A stretch of DNA of 64,000 bases from Staphylotrichum longicolle (lineage: Eukaryota; Ascomycota; Sordariomycetes; Sordariales; Chaetomiaceae), in assembly GCA_019096155.1 (NCBI GenBank), contig JAHCVI010000003.1, forward strand, positions 3,162,001 to 3,226,000. Direction: 5' to 3'. The notes under the pieces are model-generated. The model was not told where the DNA came from and searched no databases. It worked only from the letters and a program-made list of their open reading frames with translations. This document shows, one piece after another, positions 32,361 through 43,105 of the stretch; position 1 is the stretch's first letter, and each line of letters begins with the position of its first letter. The position numbers and the translations under genes are program-made.

Positions 32361-33448
32361 TCACTGAGACTCACTCCCCGTGTCCTTCCCGCTCTTCTCC
32401 ACGTCGCCTTCACTCTGCTGTACGTGCTTCCCCATCTTCCAGCTCGCCGCCGACCACGCCTCGGAACCAACGACAAGGCCCGGGTGGAAGGCCGTCAGCA
32501 GGATAGACGCCAGGGCGATCATGGTCCCCTCGAGCACCATGAACGTGACCTCCTCGTTGGCCAGGGGACCGTTAAACCCGCCCGACAACTCCGCGCACCG
32601 GAAGACGGAGCGCACAAAGATGAAGATGCCCGCGAGGAAGATGGCCGCGATGAAGGTGGGCTGAAACGACCGCCGCGCCCGCAACTCAGCAAATGCCGGG
32701 TTCAGGGGCGTCTGGAAGCGCTGGGAGCGCACGCGCATCCAGAACTCGAAGCTGAGCAGGGCGAACAGAGCCAGGACGGCCACCTGCCAGGCCACGCCGG
32801 CGACCATGGTGTTGATCCCGCCGTGGAGGGCGGACGTGCCGGGGTCGGCGAGGGACGCCACGGCGCCGCCGGCCGCTTGGAGGATGAGGGCCACGATGTC
32901 GCCCACGATGAAGATGTACGTGTACACCTGCGGCTTGAAGCGCGCGCGGTCGGGAGCGTAGATGATGACAAGCCGTGAGAGGCTGAGATAAATGGCAGCA
33001 GCGAGGAAGGCTGGACCAAGAGTGAGGCAGACGAGGTACCTGCTCGGCAGTTAGACACGGCGATCGAGGTTGGAAACGAAAAAACAACGGCATCGGGTAA
33101 GACGTACATAATAAAATACGAATTTGTAAACATGTTATCCCGCATCAGAATACGGCCGACATACCCGACGATCTCGAGGATGAGGCCGCCGGACATGGCA
33201 ATCATGTAACCCCAGGTCTTGTAGCGGATGCCCAGGAACACCTGCGCGAGCAGACCGACGCCAAAGACCGCGGCGAACAGAGCATTGCCCGCTAGCGAGG
33301 GGAAGTAGGACATGTACCCGAGGAAGTATCCATCAATCTCGAGGGGACATGTGCACGCCGTGCATAGCATGGGGTTCAGGAGGAGCGTCCGGTTGAACGT
33401 CTCGAGCGTGACTCCGCTCCAGTCCGGGGTTCCCGTTGCGCAAACCAT
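32361..33448 (-). CDS. RTA1-family seven-transmembrane protein
   Basis: RTA1/RSB1 family, fungal membrane proteins linked to lipid translocation and resistance to toxic lipids and azoles. Predicted 339 aa, exons 33108-33448 and 32361-33039; the joined frame reads IMYLVCLTLGPAFLAAAIYL. Start ATG at 33448. Family signatures: YKTWGYMIAMSGGLILEIVG and YVGRILM, LGPAFLAAAIYLSLSRLVII, YIFIVGDIVALILQAAGG, FRCAELSGGFNGPLANEEV, FMVLEGTMIALASILLTAFH. Seven hydrophobic helices are visible. The N-terminal 40 residues carry several Cys (MLCTACTCPLE) and a potential N-glycosylation site (FNRT), which would be extracellular. The ~30-residue C-terminal tail is polar. Confidence 0.92.
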
Positions 33449-35174
33449 CGTGCTCGCGTGCGAGTGCCTTCACAGCACCCAGTGGAGAGGCTCAAGGTAT
33501 GTTTCGGCCGTGTCGCTTACGGTTTAAGGTCAAGGGAGCTTGACTAGGTGTGAGTCCGCAGAAGTCCGCTGTGGGTTTGAAAGATCCGGGAGAGCCGGAA
33601 AGTCCGGGAGCCTGAGAAAACCTGAAAGAAGGGTTATAAGAGAGGAGCGGGCTGCGGATTTGTGCACAATGGGGGCTCAGAGAAAGCCTTGTTCAGCCTC
33701 TCATCACGAAACTGCATTACTTATCATCTCGACAATTGGAAGAGAGGACGCGTCGTCAAAACCTCCACCGGAGCCGGAGCACTGTGCCCCAACACGCCGT
33801 GCATGGAGGAATGACTGTCCCGGGATTCCCACTCTTCCTTTAGTGGGCCCTGAGCCTGGTTGTTGTTCAAAATGCGGTTCGCGGTTCGTGTGTGGTTGTC
33901 TGGGGGGCAGGGGAGGCACGGAACGACTAGAAGGCCGAGAGGATGGATGAGCTGAGAGGCGTTGGCCAAGCCCTGCCTCTGACTGCTCGTACAAAGTTCC
34001 AAGCCTCACCCATCCGGCCAGGTGGTGTTTGATCCAAGCCCGGGGTTTCGCATCGCCAATGGGCAACCAAATCGAAGCTGCCGCGTGGGAGCCGCGTCAT
34101 GCGGCTGACTGCGCACAGCTTGATGTGAAGATGCCCGACAATACGGCGAGCGTGGCGCAGGGCCCAATGCCCCGTACCGAGCACATGTGAACCTGTCAAC
34201 GGAAGCAGGGGTTGTCTGCACCTCCTGCTGCGGACCATACAGGAATTGGGTTGAACGAACGTGCAAGCAAGTCTGTTTGCGTCGCCCGTGTGCTGACGAG
34301 TGTGCCTTTGCTGACGTCGGCAAGGCTAATTGCAAGAGATCGCAAAATGGACGTCGATTGCGATGGAGAGATTCTACCTATCATCATAACATTATTCTGT
34401 GCTTCTTGGAGTTTGCTTCCCGAGGCGGCCCGGCTGGCTCGGCCCAGAGCGGAATTCGAGAGTGGAGGTTGAATCCGACTCCGTCCTGAGGATTGAGTCC
34501 GACTCCGTCCCGGCTGCCAGGGCACGAGAACGACATCATTGAGGGTTGGCGCAGGCGTGAGAAAGAAGGCTGAATTGACCCCTCAATTCTGAGCCGTTGT
34601 CCGGCATCAAACCCAATACGACAAAAGCAAGAAGCGCTACATTTCGTGCCCGAGTAAGGTGTATGGTCAATTGGGTTGTGGTTTAGTGTTTGGTTTGAAG
34701 TGGGAAGAATGCTTGGTGTGGAAATCTTGGCTCACCATGATCTCGGTGTCACAGTGTCAGGAGCCGCCCCACCACAGCAGGGGACCCCACAACAGAACCC
34801 AAGTCCTGGGCGCCCTGTTGAAAAACAAAGGGGGATCCCATCCCTCGAGGTAAGCTGGTATGGAGGAATTTACACAGGCTGACTTTGCGGTTTGTAAGAA
34901 AAGGTTACAACAAAGTCTGCACGTTATAGCGATGTCGCGGAAACTAGCAAATGCAGGATGAGAAGACTAGAGCACTAAGACATAAGAGGAATCAGGAAGC
35001 TCAGGTGTTCAGCCTCCCAAACAACAGAACCGGACAGGAACCACCCCGCCACCCTCCCACTTTCTACAACCAGGGCAGCAAACTCGAGTCTTTCCCACAG
35101 CAGAACTTGCCCTTTAGACAGAAGCTACAACTATACCCTATCGTTTCCCTCTTTCCTGCACTCCTAGTATCGCG
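33449..35174. other. Intergenic 1.7 kb between divergent genes
   Basis: Must contain the promoters of the RTA1-like (-) and APH-like (+) genes. Holds a ~24-bp imperfect tandem repeat near 34468-34514 (TTGA[A/G]TCCGACTCCGTCC) and one copy (34673-34732) of a repeat also found upstream of MOB3. No gene seen. Confidence 0.6.
34673..34732 (+). repeat. ~60-bp direct repeat, copy 1 (upstream of APH-like gene)
   Basis: By eye about 49 of 60 aligned positions match copy 2 at 36279-36337, with one single-base gap. It ends 442 bp before the start codon at 35175. G/T-rich, with shared blocks GTGGTTT, GGGAAGA and CTTGG. Confidence 0.6.
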
Positions 35175-36159
35175 ATGAATCCCTACGAAACGGATCCCAC
35201 CCTCATTCCCACAACAGATAGGTACGCGGATATTCCTGCGTTTGGCCGTTATGGTCCGCGGGCGGATGATTTCCGTCCCAATCCGAAGCATTTCATGTCG
35301 ACCTCGGCCGAATCCCTAGCTTACTGGTCCTCGGTCCTAGATCTGTACGATGAATCACATAAAATTTACAATGCATGCGAAGGTGGTCGCGATGTGTTCG
35401 CCCTCGGCACTATCGTGGTCAAATCATGCCATCTCACGCCCGATCGCCAGGGCAGACGTGCTTCGCGGGACTTCTCATTTGGCGATGCCAATGAGGTGGC
35501 TGCGATCTCCCTCCTCACGGAATTGTCCCCAGACATCAGAGTCCCCCAGATTTACTTCTCGGGCAAGGTATGGCATCTTCGCCTGTTGTCACCGTTTATC
35601 GGGCGCACGAGGACGTTGAGACTGACCTCGGGTAAAGATCAGGGGTTGCGATGTGCTGGTGCAGGAAAGGATTCCGGGAGTAGCTCTCAATGTGGCCTGG
35701 CAGCACCTCTCGTTTGCCCAAAAGGTGTCGTTCAAAGAGCAGGCCCGTGACTTGCTTCGGAAACTGCAAAGCCTGCAACCGCCTCCTGGGCAGACCACCC
35801 GGGCATACCTCGTTCCCGACCCAGACCCTGTCCAGAACAGGGGGCTTATGCAACTTGAACGCGACATGATGTTTTCGGAGGAGAACACGGACCCGGATCT
35901 CAGCTTCATGCATCACGACCTTAACACATCAAACATCATCGTCCACAACGACAAGATCGTCGGTCTCATCGACTGGGAGATGGCTGGCTACTTCGGTTGG
36001 CAGACGTCTGGTAAGGTCCATGCGAGAATCCGATGCCCACAGGCTGAGGATTATCTCCATCTCAACCTGCCGAAGAAGCTCATGAATGACATCCTATTTT
36101 GGAATGACTTATGTGATGTCGAGGTCGGTGGTGCTGACAATGGAACGATCCAAGGTTGA
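35175..36159 (+). CDS. APH/choline-kinase-like phosphotransferase, fungal family
   Basis: Protein-kinase-fold phosphotransferase of the aminoglycoside phosphotransferase (APH, PF01636-type) superfamily; substrate unknown. Predicted 304 aa, exons 35175-35567 and 35638-36159. The N lobe has ALGTIVVKSCHL, with the Lys expected to bind ATP, and RVPQIYFSG. The C lobe has DVLVQERIPGVALNVAWQHL, the catalytic loop FMHHDLNTSNIIV (HxD then N) and the metal-binding GLIDWEMAGYFGW, so it should be active. The ending HARIRCPQAEDYLHLNLPKK and DILFWNDLCD matches a group of uncharacterised fungal kinases. The gene is flanked on both sides by the ~60-bp direct repeat described separately. Confidence 0.85.
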
Positions 36160-36763
36160 GTCGTGGCTGTTCCTTTCCGTATCTTATCTCAAGTTACTTG
36201 CGGACGTCGAACCCATCTTGAATTTTGTCTGCAAGAAGTGCTGTGCGGGCAATCATCCTCATCAAATGCAGAGGTTCCGGGGTGTGGTTTGGTGTTGGGT
36301 TGGGATGGGAAGACTTCTTGGCGTGGAAGTCTTGACTGTCTTGGCCAGATCCACAGAAACTGGGAGCAGCTGGAGTGGGTCCAAGCAGGGGTCGTCAGGA
36401 ACGAGGCTCCAGCCTTCAGCCCCAGCCAGAAACCGCCAAGCAGCGAAGCTCTCGCAAGCTCACAACCGCCTGGAACTGTCAACATTCAACCATCCACCAT
36501 TCCCCTTCGCCGCGTCGTCGCTTTACGAGTTTCGGCTCAACACCGACGGACCACGAGAATTGAGTCTTACCAACAAAGGCAGACACGCGCATATTCCCGG
36601 CGACTGACGTGGAGAGCAAGCTCTGGTCGAGGGTCGAGACCCGTGCATCGAAACACAAGTCACAGAGCGGGGCCTGAACAACCTGGAATCGACACGCTCC
36701 CCACTTGGCCATTGCGGACATCGGGTGCCACTTGCTCTCTCGAATTCGAACCTCTGAATCGTC
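36160..36763. other. Intergenic 0.6 kb upstream of MOB3
   Basis: 3' region of the APH-like gene and promoter/5' UTR of MOB3. Contains repeat copy 2. Confidence 0.6.
36279..36337 (+). repeat. ~60-bp direct repeat, copy 2 (upstream of MOB3)
   Basis: Matches 34673-34732 in the same orientation. It ends 426 bp before the MOB3 start codon at 36764, almost the same spacing as copy 1 has to the APH-like gene. Confidence 0.6.
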
Positions 36764-38609
36764 ATGTCGCTGCCGCCGAGCTCCCCCCGGCTACCGAGCC
36801 CGCCTCCCCCAGCCGAGATCCAGATCGGACCCAAGTCGCCCATGATGGGCCCCAATGCAGCTCGCCAGGCTGCCCAGATCGAGCAGACCGCCATCGACAC
36901 GAATGCCAAACGTCGCATCCATCCCGGCACAAAGTCGGCCGACATGGCTGCTGGTCCACCGCTCGTCCCGTTGCATGAGGTCAGCAGATGGAGTTTTATG
37001 TTTCCCGCACCGGGCTGAGCTAACTTGGACATTCGCACAGCTCGACTCGGCCTTCCAGCTCCAGGAACACCTGGCTGCGCTGCACTACTATCACACATCG
37101 AGTCACACGGCACCCATCAGCCGGGACACCGCGAAGCTGCTGGCAACCCCGCCGCCCGGCATCGATAAGACGCTCTGGCTGTACGAGCTCTGCCGCTTCC
37201 TGATCGCCCAGTGCAACAGCTTGATTGTCGGCTTCCTGTTCGACACACCCCCATGCAGCGCTGCCACGTGCCCCGAGATGCGCGCCGGCGAGTGGCAGTT
37301 TCTGTGCGCCGTCCACGACACCCCGAAGAGCTGCTGCGCTATCGACTACTGCTGCCACACCCTCGACTGGGCTGCCAACGTTGTGACCAACCCCAAGATC
37401 TTCCCGAGCCGCTTCGTGGTCGACGCCCATGACAAGAACACCGCCCTCAAGAACCTCGTTAACGTCTTCCGCCGCCTGCACCGCATCTTTGCCCACGCCT
37501 GGTTTCAGCACCGTGGCGTGTTTTGGTCTCTGGAGAGCCAGAGCGGTCTTTACGTCTTCTTCAAGACCGTGTGCGACGTCTATGATCTGCTGCCGGCCGA
37601 GAACTACAAGCTGCCGCCCGAGGCTGAAGGCCTCGACAGCAGCTCGGGTGCGGGCGATGTTGAGGACAAGAGCACCGATCGGAGGCACCAGCCGCAGCAC
37701 TCGCAGCTGGGGCCGATCTCGATTGCGAAGCCGCCCAGCCAGCGCGATGGTGAGGACGGGGACTACTCGGCCATGAGCAGGACCAACACGAGGCGGCACA
37801 TTAAGAGCAGCCCCTCGGTAGGGAGTGCAGTCACGACCGTTCCCGAGGCAGATGAAGATGAGAGCACCGACTTGTCCAACAGGCTGGGTGGGATTCGCAT
37901 CTCGTCGCGAGCTGAGGAAGAGGGGGAATCGGCCAGCATCCCGGTGATTGTGGAACACAGGCCGGTGGCGGCGGGCGAGCAGCCGATACGGCCATCCAGC
38001 GTGATCCCGCCGTCGGAAACGGCAACAACGGGAAGCCAGGCGAAACCGAGCCCGGAACCTGAAGCCGCCAAGCAGGAGGCAGAACCACCAATGCTGGAGA
38101 ATGATTTTGCCCCTGAACCTGAACTCCAATCCCATCACGAACATGTTCCTGCCCCCGAGCCTGAGTCCCAAGCGGAAGATAAAGAAGCCCCATCCGCCGT
38201 TTCAGCCGAGGAGCACCAGCCCACCGACGAGCAGCACTCTGCGGCCGCTGCCTCTGAGAAGTCTGCAACGGAAGCCGAAGACACCGGAACTGAGACCGAA
38301 AGCCAGGCGACGCCATCAACTGCCACCTCTGACGAGGCAAGCGGAAACGACGCCGGAACCGGCCCCGAGGACGCCGGAGCGGACGCCGCTGACCCAGCAG
38401 AAACGGAGGAGCAGTCAGGGGAATCTGCCACCGAGGGGGAGAAAGAGGGAGAGTCGACAACGACCGCGAGTGCCGAATCCACGGAGGAGAAGGAAGCCAA
38501 GTCCGCTTCTGAGGAAGCCGACACTGGCAATGAGGTTACCGAGGAAAAAGCAGCTGTCGAATCAAAATCCGAGACTGAGGGAAAGAATGACGCGCCGGAG
38601 GAGAAGTGA
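36764..38609 (+). CDS. MOB3/phocein-type MOB protein (STRIPAK complex) with long acidic tail
   Basis: MOB4/phocein orthologue; in Sordaria and Neurospora MOB3 is a STRIPAK subunit needed for hyphal fusion and sexual development. Predicted 594 aa, exons 36764-36979 and 37041-38609, intron 61 bp. The Pro-rich N-terminus (MSLPPSSPRLPSPPPPAEIQ) precedes the MOB fold (~75-260): DSAFQLQEHLAALHY, PPPGIDKTLWLYELCRFLIA, the zinc-site region CSAATCPEM and EWQFLCAVHDTPKSCCAIDY, CCHTLDWAANV, HRIFAHAWFQHRGVFWSLES and YVFFKTVCDVYDLLP. The last ~330 residues are low complexity: rich in Glu, Ala, Ser and Thr with repeated PEPE and EEK blocks, and presumably disordered. Filamentous MOB3 proteins have long tails, so the extension is not by itself aberrant. 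The neighbour upstream is unrelated. Confidence 0.92.
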
Positions 38610-40703
38610 AATGGGGCGAAAGACGGACATGACGAGGAAAAAGAGGGGGGGCAGCTGAAACAAGCTGGATCAAGACTTATGTTGCCGAGGTTTCTGCTTC
38701 CACCTAATACCCATGATGTATTACATTTTGCGTGAGGATAGTTCAAATTCATGTTGATGAGGATATGTTTCTTCTTTTCTGACAAGGCCAGACGCACATC
38801 AAATCTTGATATTGGTGGATCGTAAGGAGCCTAGTCCATGGAAAGACATCAGCATGTAGTTTTAAGAATACACCCAAGCTCCATTTTTTAAAGTGATACG
38901 GAGGAACCTTCTCTCGATCCGTCACTGCCAACTCTCTTAACAGTTTAAGAGAAAAGAGATCTGTTATCCATGGGCAAGGCAGGAAGAGCGACGAGGAAAG
39001 TTGTCAGCCAATGACAGTGTTCAGAACAGAAGAGGAGTTCGTTGAGAATGGACACGATCAAGAGGGTCGAGAAACACATGTTGGTGGTAGTGGATTACAA
39101 ATGATATATGTACAGTACACTAATACAGAGGAGGAAAAAAATCTATGAACCGCTGTGACCACTTCCCTATGAAAGACGCAGCCCATCTCTCTGTCACCGT
39201 CAGGGTATATCTCACGTCCCAACCGCTTCCTCCTCTTTCCTCAAACCAGGTCTCTTCCCTCTTCCCCCCTCCTTTCACTGGACATTCAAAACATGCTTTC
39301 ATCAACAAACTTTCACTTTTCCCTCGCCAAAGCCAACCCGGCCCGCTCATGCTCCATCCAAGTCGATAACAACCCATTTGTTCCCCCTTCCCATGTATGC
39401 ATTTTTGTGTATATGCCTGCTGCGTTCCCCTCTATCGCCCCGTGTCTGCGCATTAGTAGTGATGATGAACAATGTCTTTTTTTTGTGGTCCAACCTGAAA
39501 AGATTGGAGAGAATGACAAGAGGGGGAAAAAAAGGCAAGTATAGACATTGAAGGATGTGAAACGGGGGGAAGGAGTATTAGGTGCAGTTGATATAAACAT
39601 GGCCCCTCCAATATAAATGAGACGAAAACAAAACAAGTATTTGATGCCAAAAGTATAACCACAGGGAGAATGGCAAACGAGACCAAAAGACAGGGAAGGA
39701 AAAAAAGGATAAATTACATGAAGAGAAAGTGAAACTATCCCAAGATTGGCGGGTTCTGTGCATGCAGTGAGAGATCATGGGGTGAGATGAGCCTGGAGAA
39801 GAAATGACATGTGCAGCAGCAACCCACCCCCATCACTCTCGTCGTCGTTCTAGGCGACATGAAGTCGAACGACGACGTGTCGCCGATCAGCCAAGCCTCA
39901 GAAACAGCCGCATTGCACAAAAATACGACACGGAGCACCGCACCACGTCCAGGCCTGACTAACGGCTGTGCTCCCCGAGTTTCCCGGGGTCTCGAACGGC
40001 GGCGTGTCCGTAGTGCAGGCCCCAAGTGGGTTGACCCGGGACGACGGCGCAAGGTCAGCCTGCTCGTTCTGGCATGCTTAGCGCCGGCGACAGCCGGTTC
40101 GTTGGTGAGCGCATCGGACGTTGGCGGGGCCAGGCCATGCCATGCGTGGAGCTCGCCCAAAAGAGGTGGTTGGGGGGGGATTGTGGATTGTTGGATTGTG
40201 AACTCTTTGTGTGTGTGTGTGGGTTGCTGTGGGGTGGTGAGGAGATCCCGAGTGCCGAAGGTGTGTTTCAGGTCGTCGAAAACGGTTCGAGGGGCGATCC
40301 AAGCGCCCCAGCCCCTGCATTAGCATCTGAGATTCGACGTCGCAGGTGCCGCATTATCGGGTCCCAGGAAATTGTCCAGGAACCGCTTGGCCCAGCTGCG
40401 GCGGAGAGGAGCCGCATCACGAGCCGCCTGGATCTCCAACGTCACCCCATGCCGTCATTGGCGCCCACAACTCCGCCCGTCCACCGTCTCGAAGGCTCCA
40501 AAGCGCCAGGATGTGCCAGGATGCGCCGGGATGCGGCTGGTAAGCGCCCGGTTGGTCGGAACGACGGTGATGCTGTCAAAGGTCCCCCATGAAGCCTCAC
40601 CCCTCTGCAATCTCGTTGTTCTCGTCCCACTGTGTTTGCATTGGCGCGCATCTCCAGGCTGTTGTCGTGTGACGGCGCAATGCATGGACACCCGTCCGCT
40701 CGT
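38610..40703. other. 2.1 kb convergent 3' intergenic region
   Basis: Between the ends of MOB3 (+) and the Zn2Cys6 factor (-). Pyrimidine-rich 39.1-39.4 kb and a GT microsatellite at 40209-40221. No gene supported; long 3' UTRs are possible. Confidence 0.55.
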
Positions 40704-43105
40704 TCAAGCCGCTGTGTGCTTCCCCTTTCCTCCCGCCGGCGCACTGCCGTCGCTCTCGGCCAGCTCGTCCCCGATCTGCATCCTGGAGAACACGCTCCGC
40801 ATCTGTTGCAGACCCTCCCTTTGCGTCGATACCGCCATGGCATTGCGTTCGTCTGCGATGGCCCGGATGTTTTGTAGCAGGGGGGTGAAGCCCTTGTCGT
40901 CTGGGAGCCACCATCGGAGGCAGCTCTCGTCGTCGAAGAGCTCGGCCATCCGCGTGCGCACCGTGATTGGGGAGATGTACCTGCAATGCGGTTAGTCTCT
41001 GTAGATGGAATGTTCTCCTTTCACACAACTTCATTTGTCGGCCCGGAAGGAGGACTTACCCTAGCGTCTCAAGTATGGCAAACTTCCTCCTGATCCACAT
41101 GCGGTCCTTTGCATCTCGTCGCATGTAGAGTGCGGCGATTGCGAGGTTGGACTGCAGTATGATCAAGCTCCCCGGCGGGCTATGTGGCCAGAGTTCCACC
41201 GTCTCGTAGATCTGGCATATCGCATAGGCGTGCTCCATCAACCTCCCCCTGTCCTCGTCTGTGAGCTTCGCGGGGCTCTGGCTGCTGAGCATGAGCGCGA
41301 TCGAGTGGTATTCGCACATCAGGAGGGTCGAGGCGAACAGCGGGGGTCGGAAGAGAACCCCTGGCGCAAAGGGATTGACAATGTCGTCGGGATCTGGGCT
41401 CGAGCCGCTCGGGAATTCGGTCACGAGAAACGAGGTGTCGGTGAGGCTGGGGTCCCAGCTGTTCCTCCAGGTGGTCCACGCGGCGGACAACCTGCGATGC
41501 TCAGCGACGTAGTTCTCTTCCGTGATTTCCTGCTGTGCGCGCCTCGCGAAAAGGAGCGACATCTCCATCGAGAACTGTCGCAGCCGTGCCGAACACGCCT
41601 CGATCTTCCACCCGACCTTGTTAGGCTCCGCCGCTGCCCGGGACTCGTAGAATTCCGCCGGTATTGAGAACCACTCCTGGGACAAAGAGGTGCCGATGCT
41701 TCCCATGATGCCGATGAAGACGTCAAACCGCGAGTACCACATCACGGCCACGCGGCCCACGGGCGATTGCATCGCAGTCTGCGGTGTGAAGAGCTGTGTA
41801 AGAACTTCAAAAGCCGCCCTCTGGTGACCCATGAGGTTGACCCAGTCCCCCAAATATTCCTGCCCCGAGTGTTAGTATGCCCCTGTCTGCCAGGCTCCGG
41901 GCTGCGCGGCTCACCTCGATCGTGGCAAGCTGCAGGATTGTCAACAGCGTCCCTACGCTGTACTTTTCCTTCTTATTTAGACACTCCAGAAGCAACGTGA
42001 CGCTGCGGCTGTAGTATTGCAGAAACTCGTGAATCCTGCCGTTTGGATTCCGCATGGCGTGGTGGTACGCCGAGAAGCCCACCACTGCGTAGAGCAGAGC
42101 CTCGTTTCGAATCGCCAAGCTCGTCAGGATCGTCCGAAAGAAGTCGTCGTAGTCGTTAACCACACAGTAGTGGTAGTGCGTGATGTTGTCGTAGAAGTAG
42201 CTGAGATAAAACTGCAGTTCGTGGGGGAGGAATGTCCAGTCCGGGCGGGAAGGGGTTGTCACGCTCGACACGTCAGGGAAAGGAACCCCAGACGGGGTGT
42301 GAGTACCGGTAGTGCCAGCCGACAAGGCGGGGGATGAACTCTTGTTTCCATCATAGGATGGGGTTTCCGACCCATGCCGGCGCCCTGCGATAACCCGCTG
42401 GTGACCAAACGAAGACGTGGTGCTTGATCTTCGGAGGGGAAAATTTGGTGCCGAGCTCTGTGATGTGGCACTTTCGGGTTCGTCTTCGTCCTCGTCCATA
42501 ATCGGGTCCAATCTCGTGTCCTGGTCGGCCTCGTCGTCGTCGTCGCCGCGGGAAGAGCTCGGGCTCGCCTGCTGGCTTGCCCCTGCTGAATCTTTGGATC
42601 CACTGCTCCCCGAACCTTTGGAAGCTGGGGGTTCTGGATAGATGCATTCCCTCTTTCCTTTCCTACATCCTATGCCTGGATTAGCGGTGGCGTCCGTCGC
42701 CCGAGGTGCGAATCTCTCAACATACTCTCGCAGATGGGATGGGTTTCGTCACACTGGAATCAGGTCAGTCTGCCAAATCTTGGTAGTAGGAGACGAGTGT
42801 TGCAGTACCTTCACCCGCCGGCTCCGGCAAGTGTAGCAACCCGATCTTGTGCGGCGGTGCTTGATGTGATCTAGACCCGGCGCAGACTTTCTCCTGCTTC
42901 TTTGTGCTTTGGACGCATTGAACATGATGGGTTCTGGGAATCCGGTAAAGTATCCTAAGCTTTGGTAAGGGTTTGGTACCGGAGAACCGCCCATCTGTAC
43001 AACTGGGGGCTGGGGCATCTGCCCAGAGCCATCAAGTTGGTTGGGATTGGGTGGTCCTCCAACCCCCACCATAGAGGAGAGGAAATGATGATAATAGTCG
43101 CTCAT
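40704..43105 (-). CDS. Zn2Cys6 (C6) fungal transcription factor
   Basis: Nuclear DNA-binding regulator, predicted 718 aa. Exons 42809-43105, 42726-42753, 41915-42669, 41060-41859 and 40704-40980, all in phase. The binuclear cluster is split over three exons: C90-x2-C93-x6-C100-x6-C107-x2-C110-x6-C117, preceded by the basic KHRRTRSG. A 28-nt exon carries the fourth Cys. Next come a Ser/Asp/Glu-rich linker (~125-210) and a fungal transcription-factor homology domain (~225-650; LPHELQFYLSYFYDNITHYH, AVVGFSAYHHAMRN, YSVGTLLTILQLATIEEYLG, WYSRFDVFIGIMG). Start chosen at 43105 (MSDYYHHFLSS); an in-frame ATG upstream at 43300 would add 65 weak residues. Target genes cannot be told. The 8 kb upstream without genes may be its regulatory region. 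Confidence 0.92.

Noticed and set aside
35175..36159. APH-like gene as an antibiotic-resistance gene
   Set aside because: It belongs to a fungal kinase group with an intron and no link to aminoglycoside resistance; superfamily membership alone does not show that activity.
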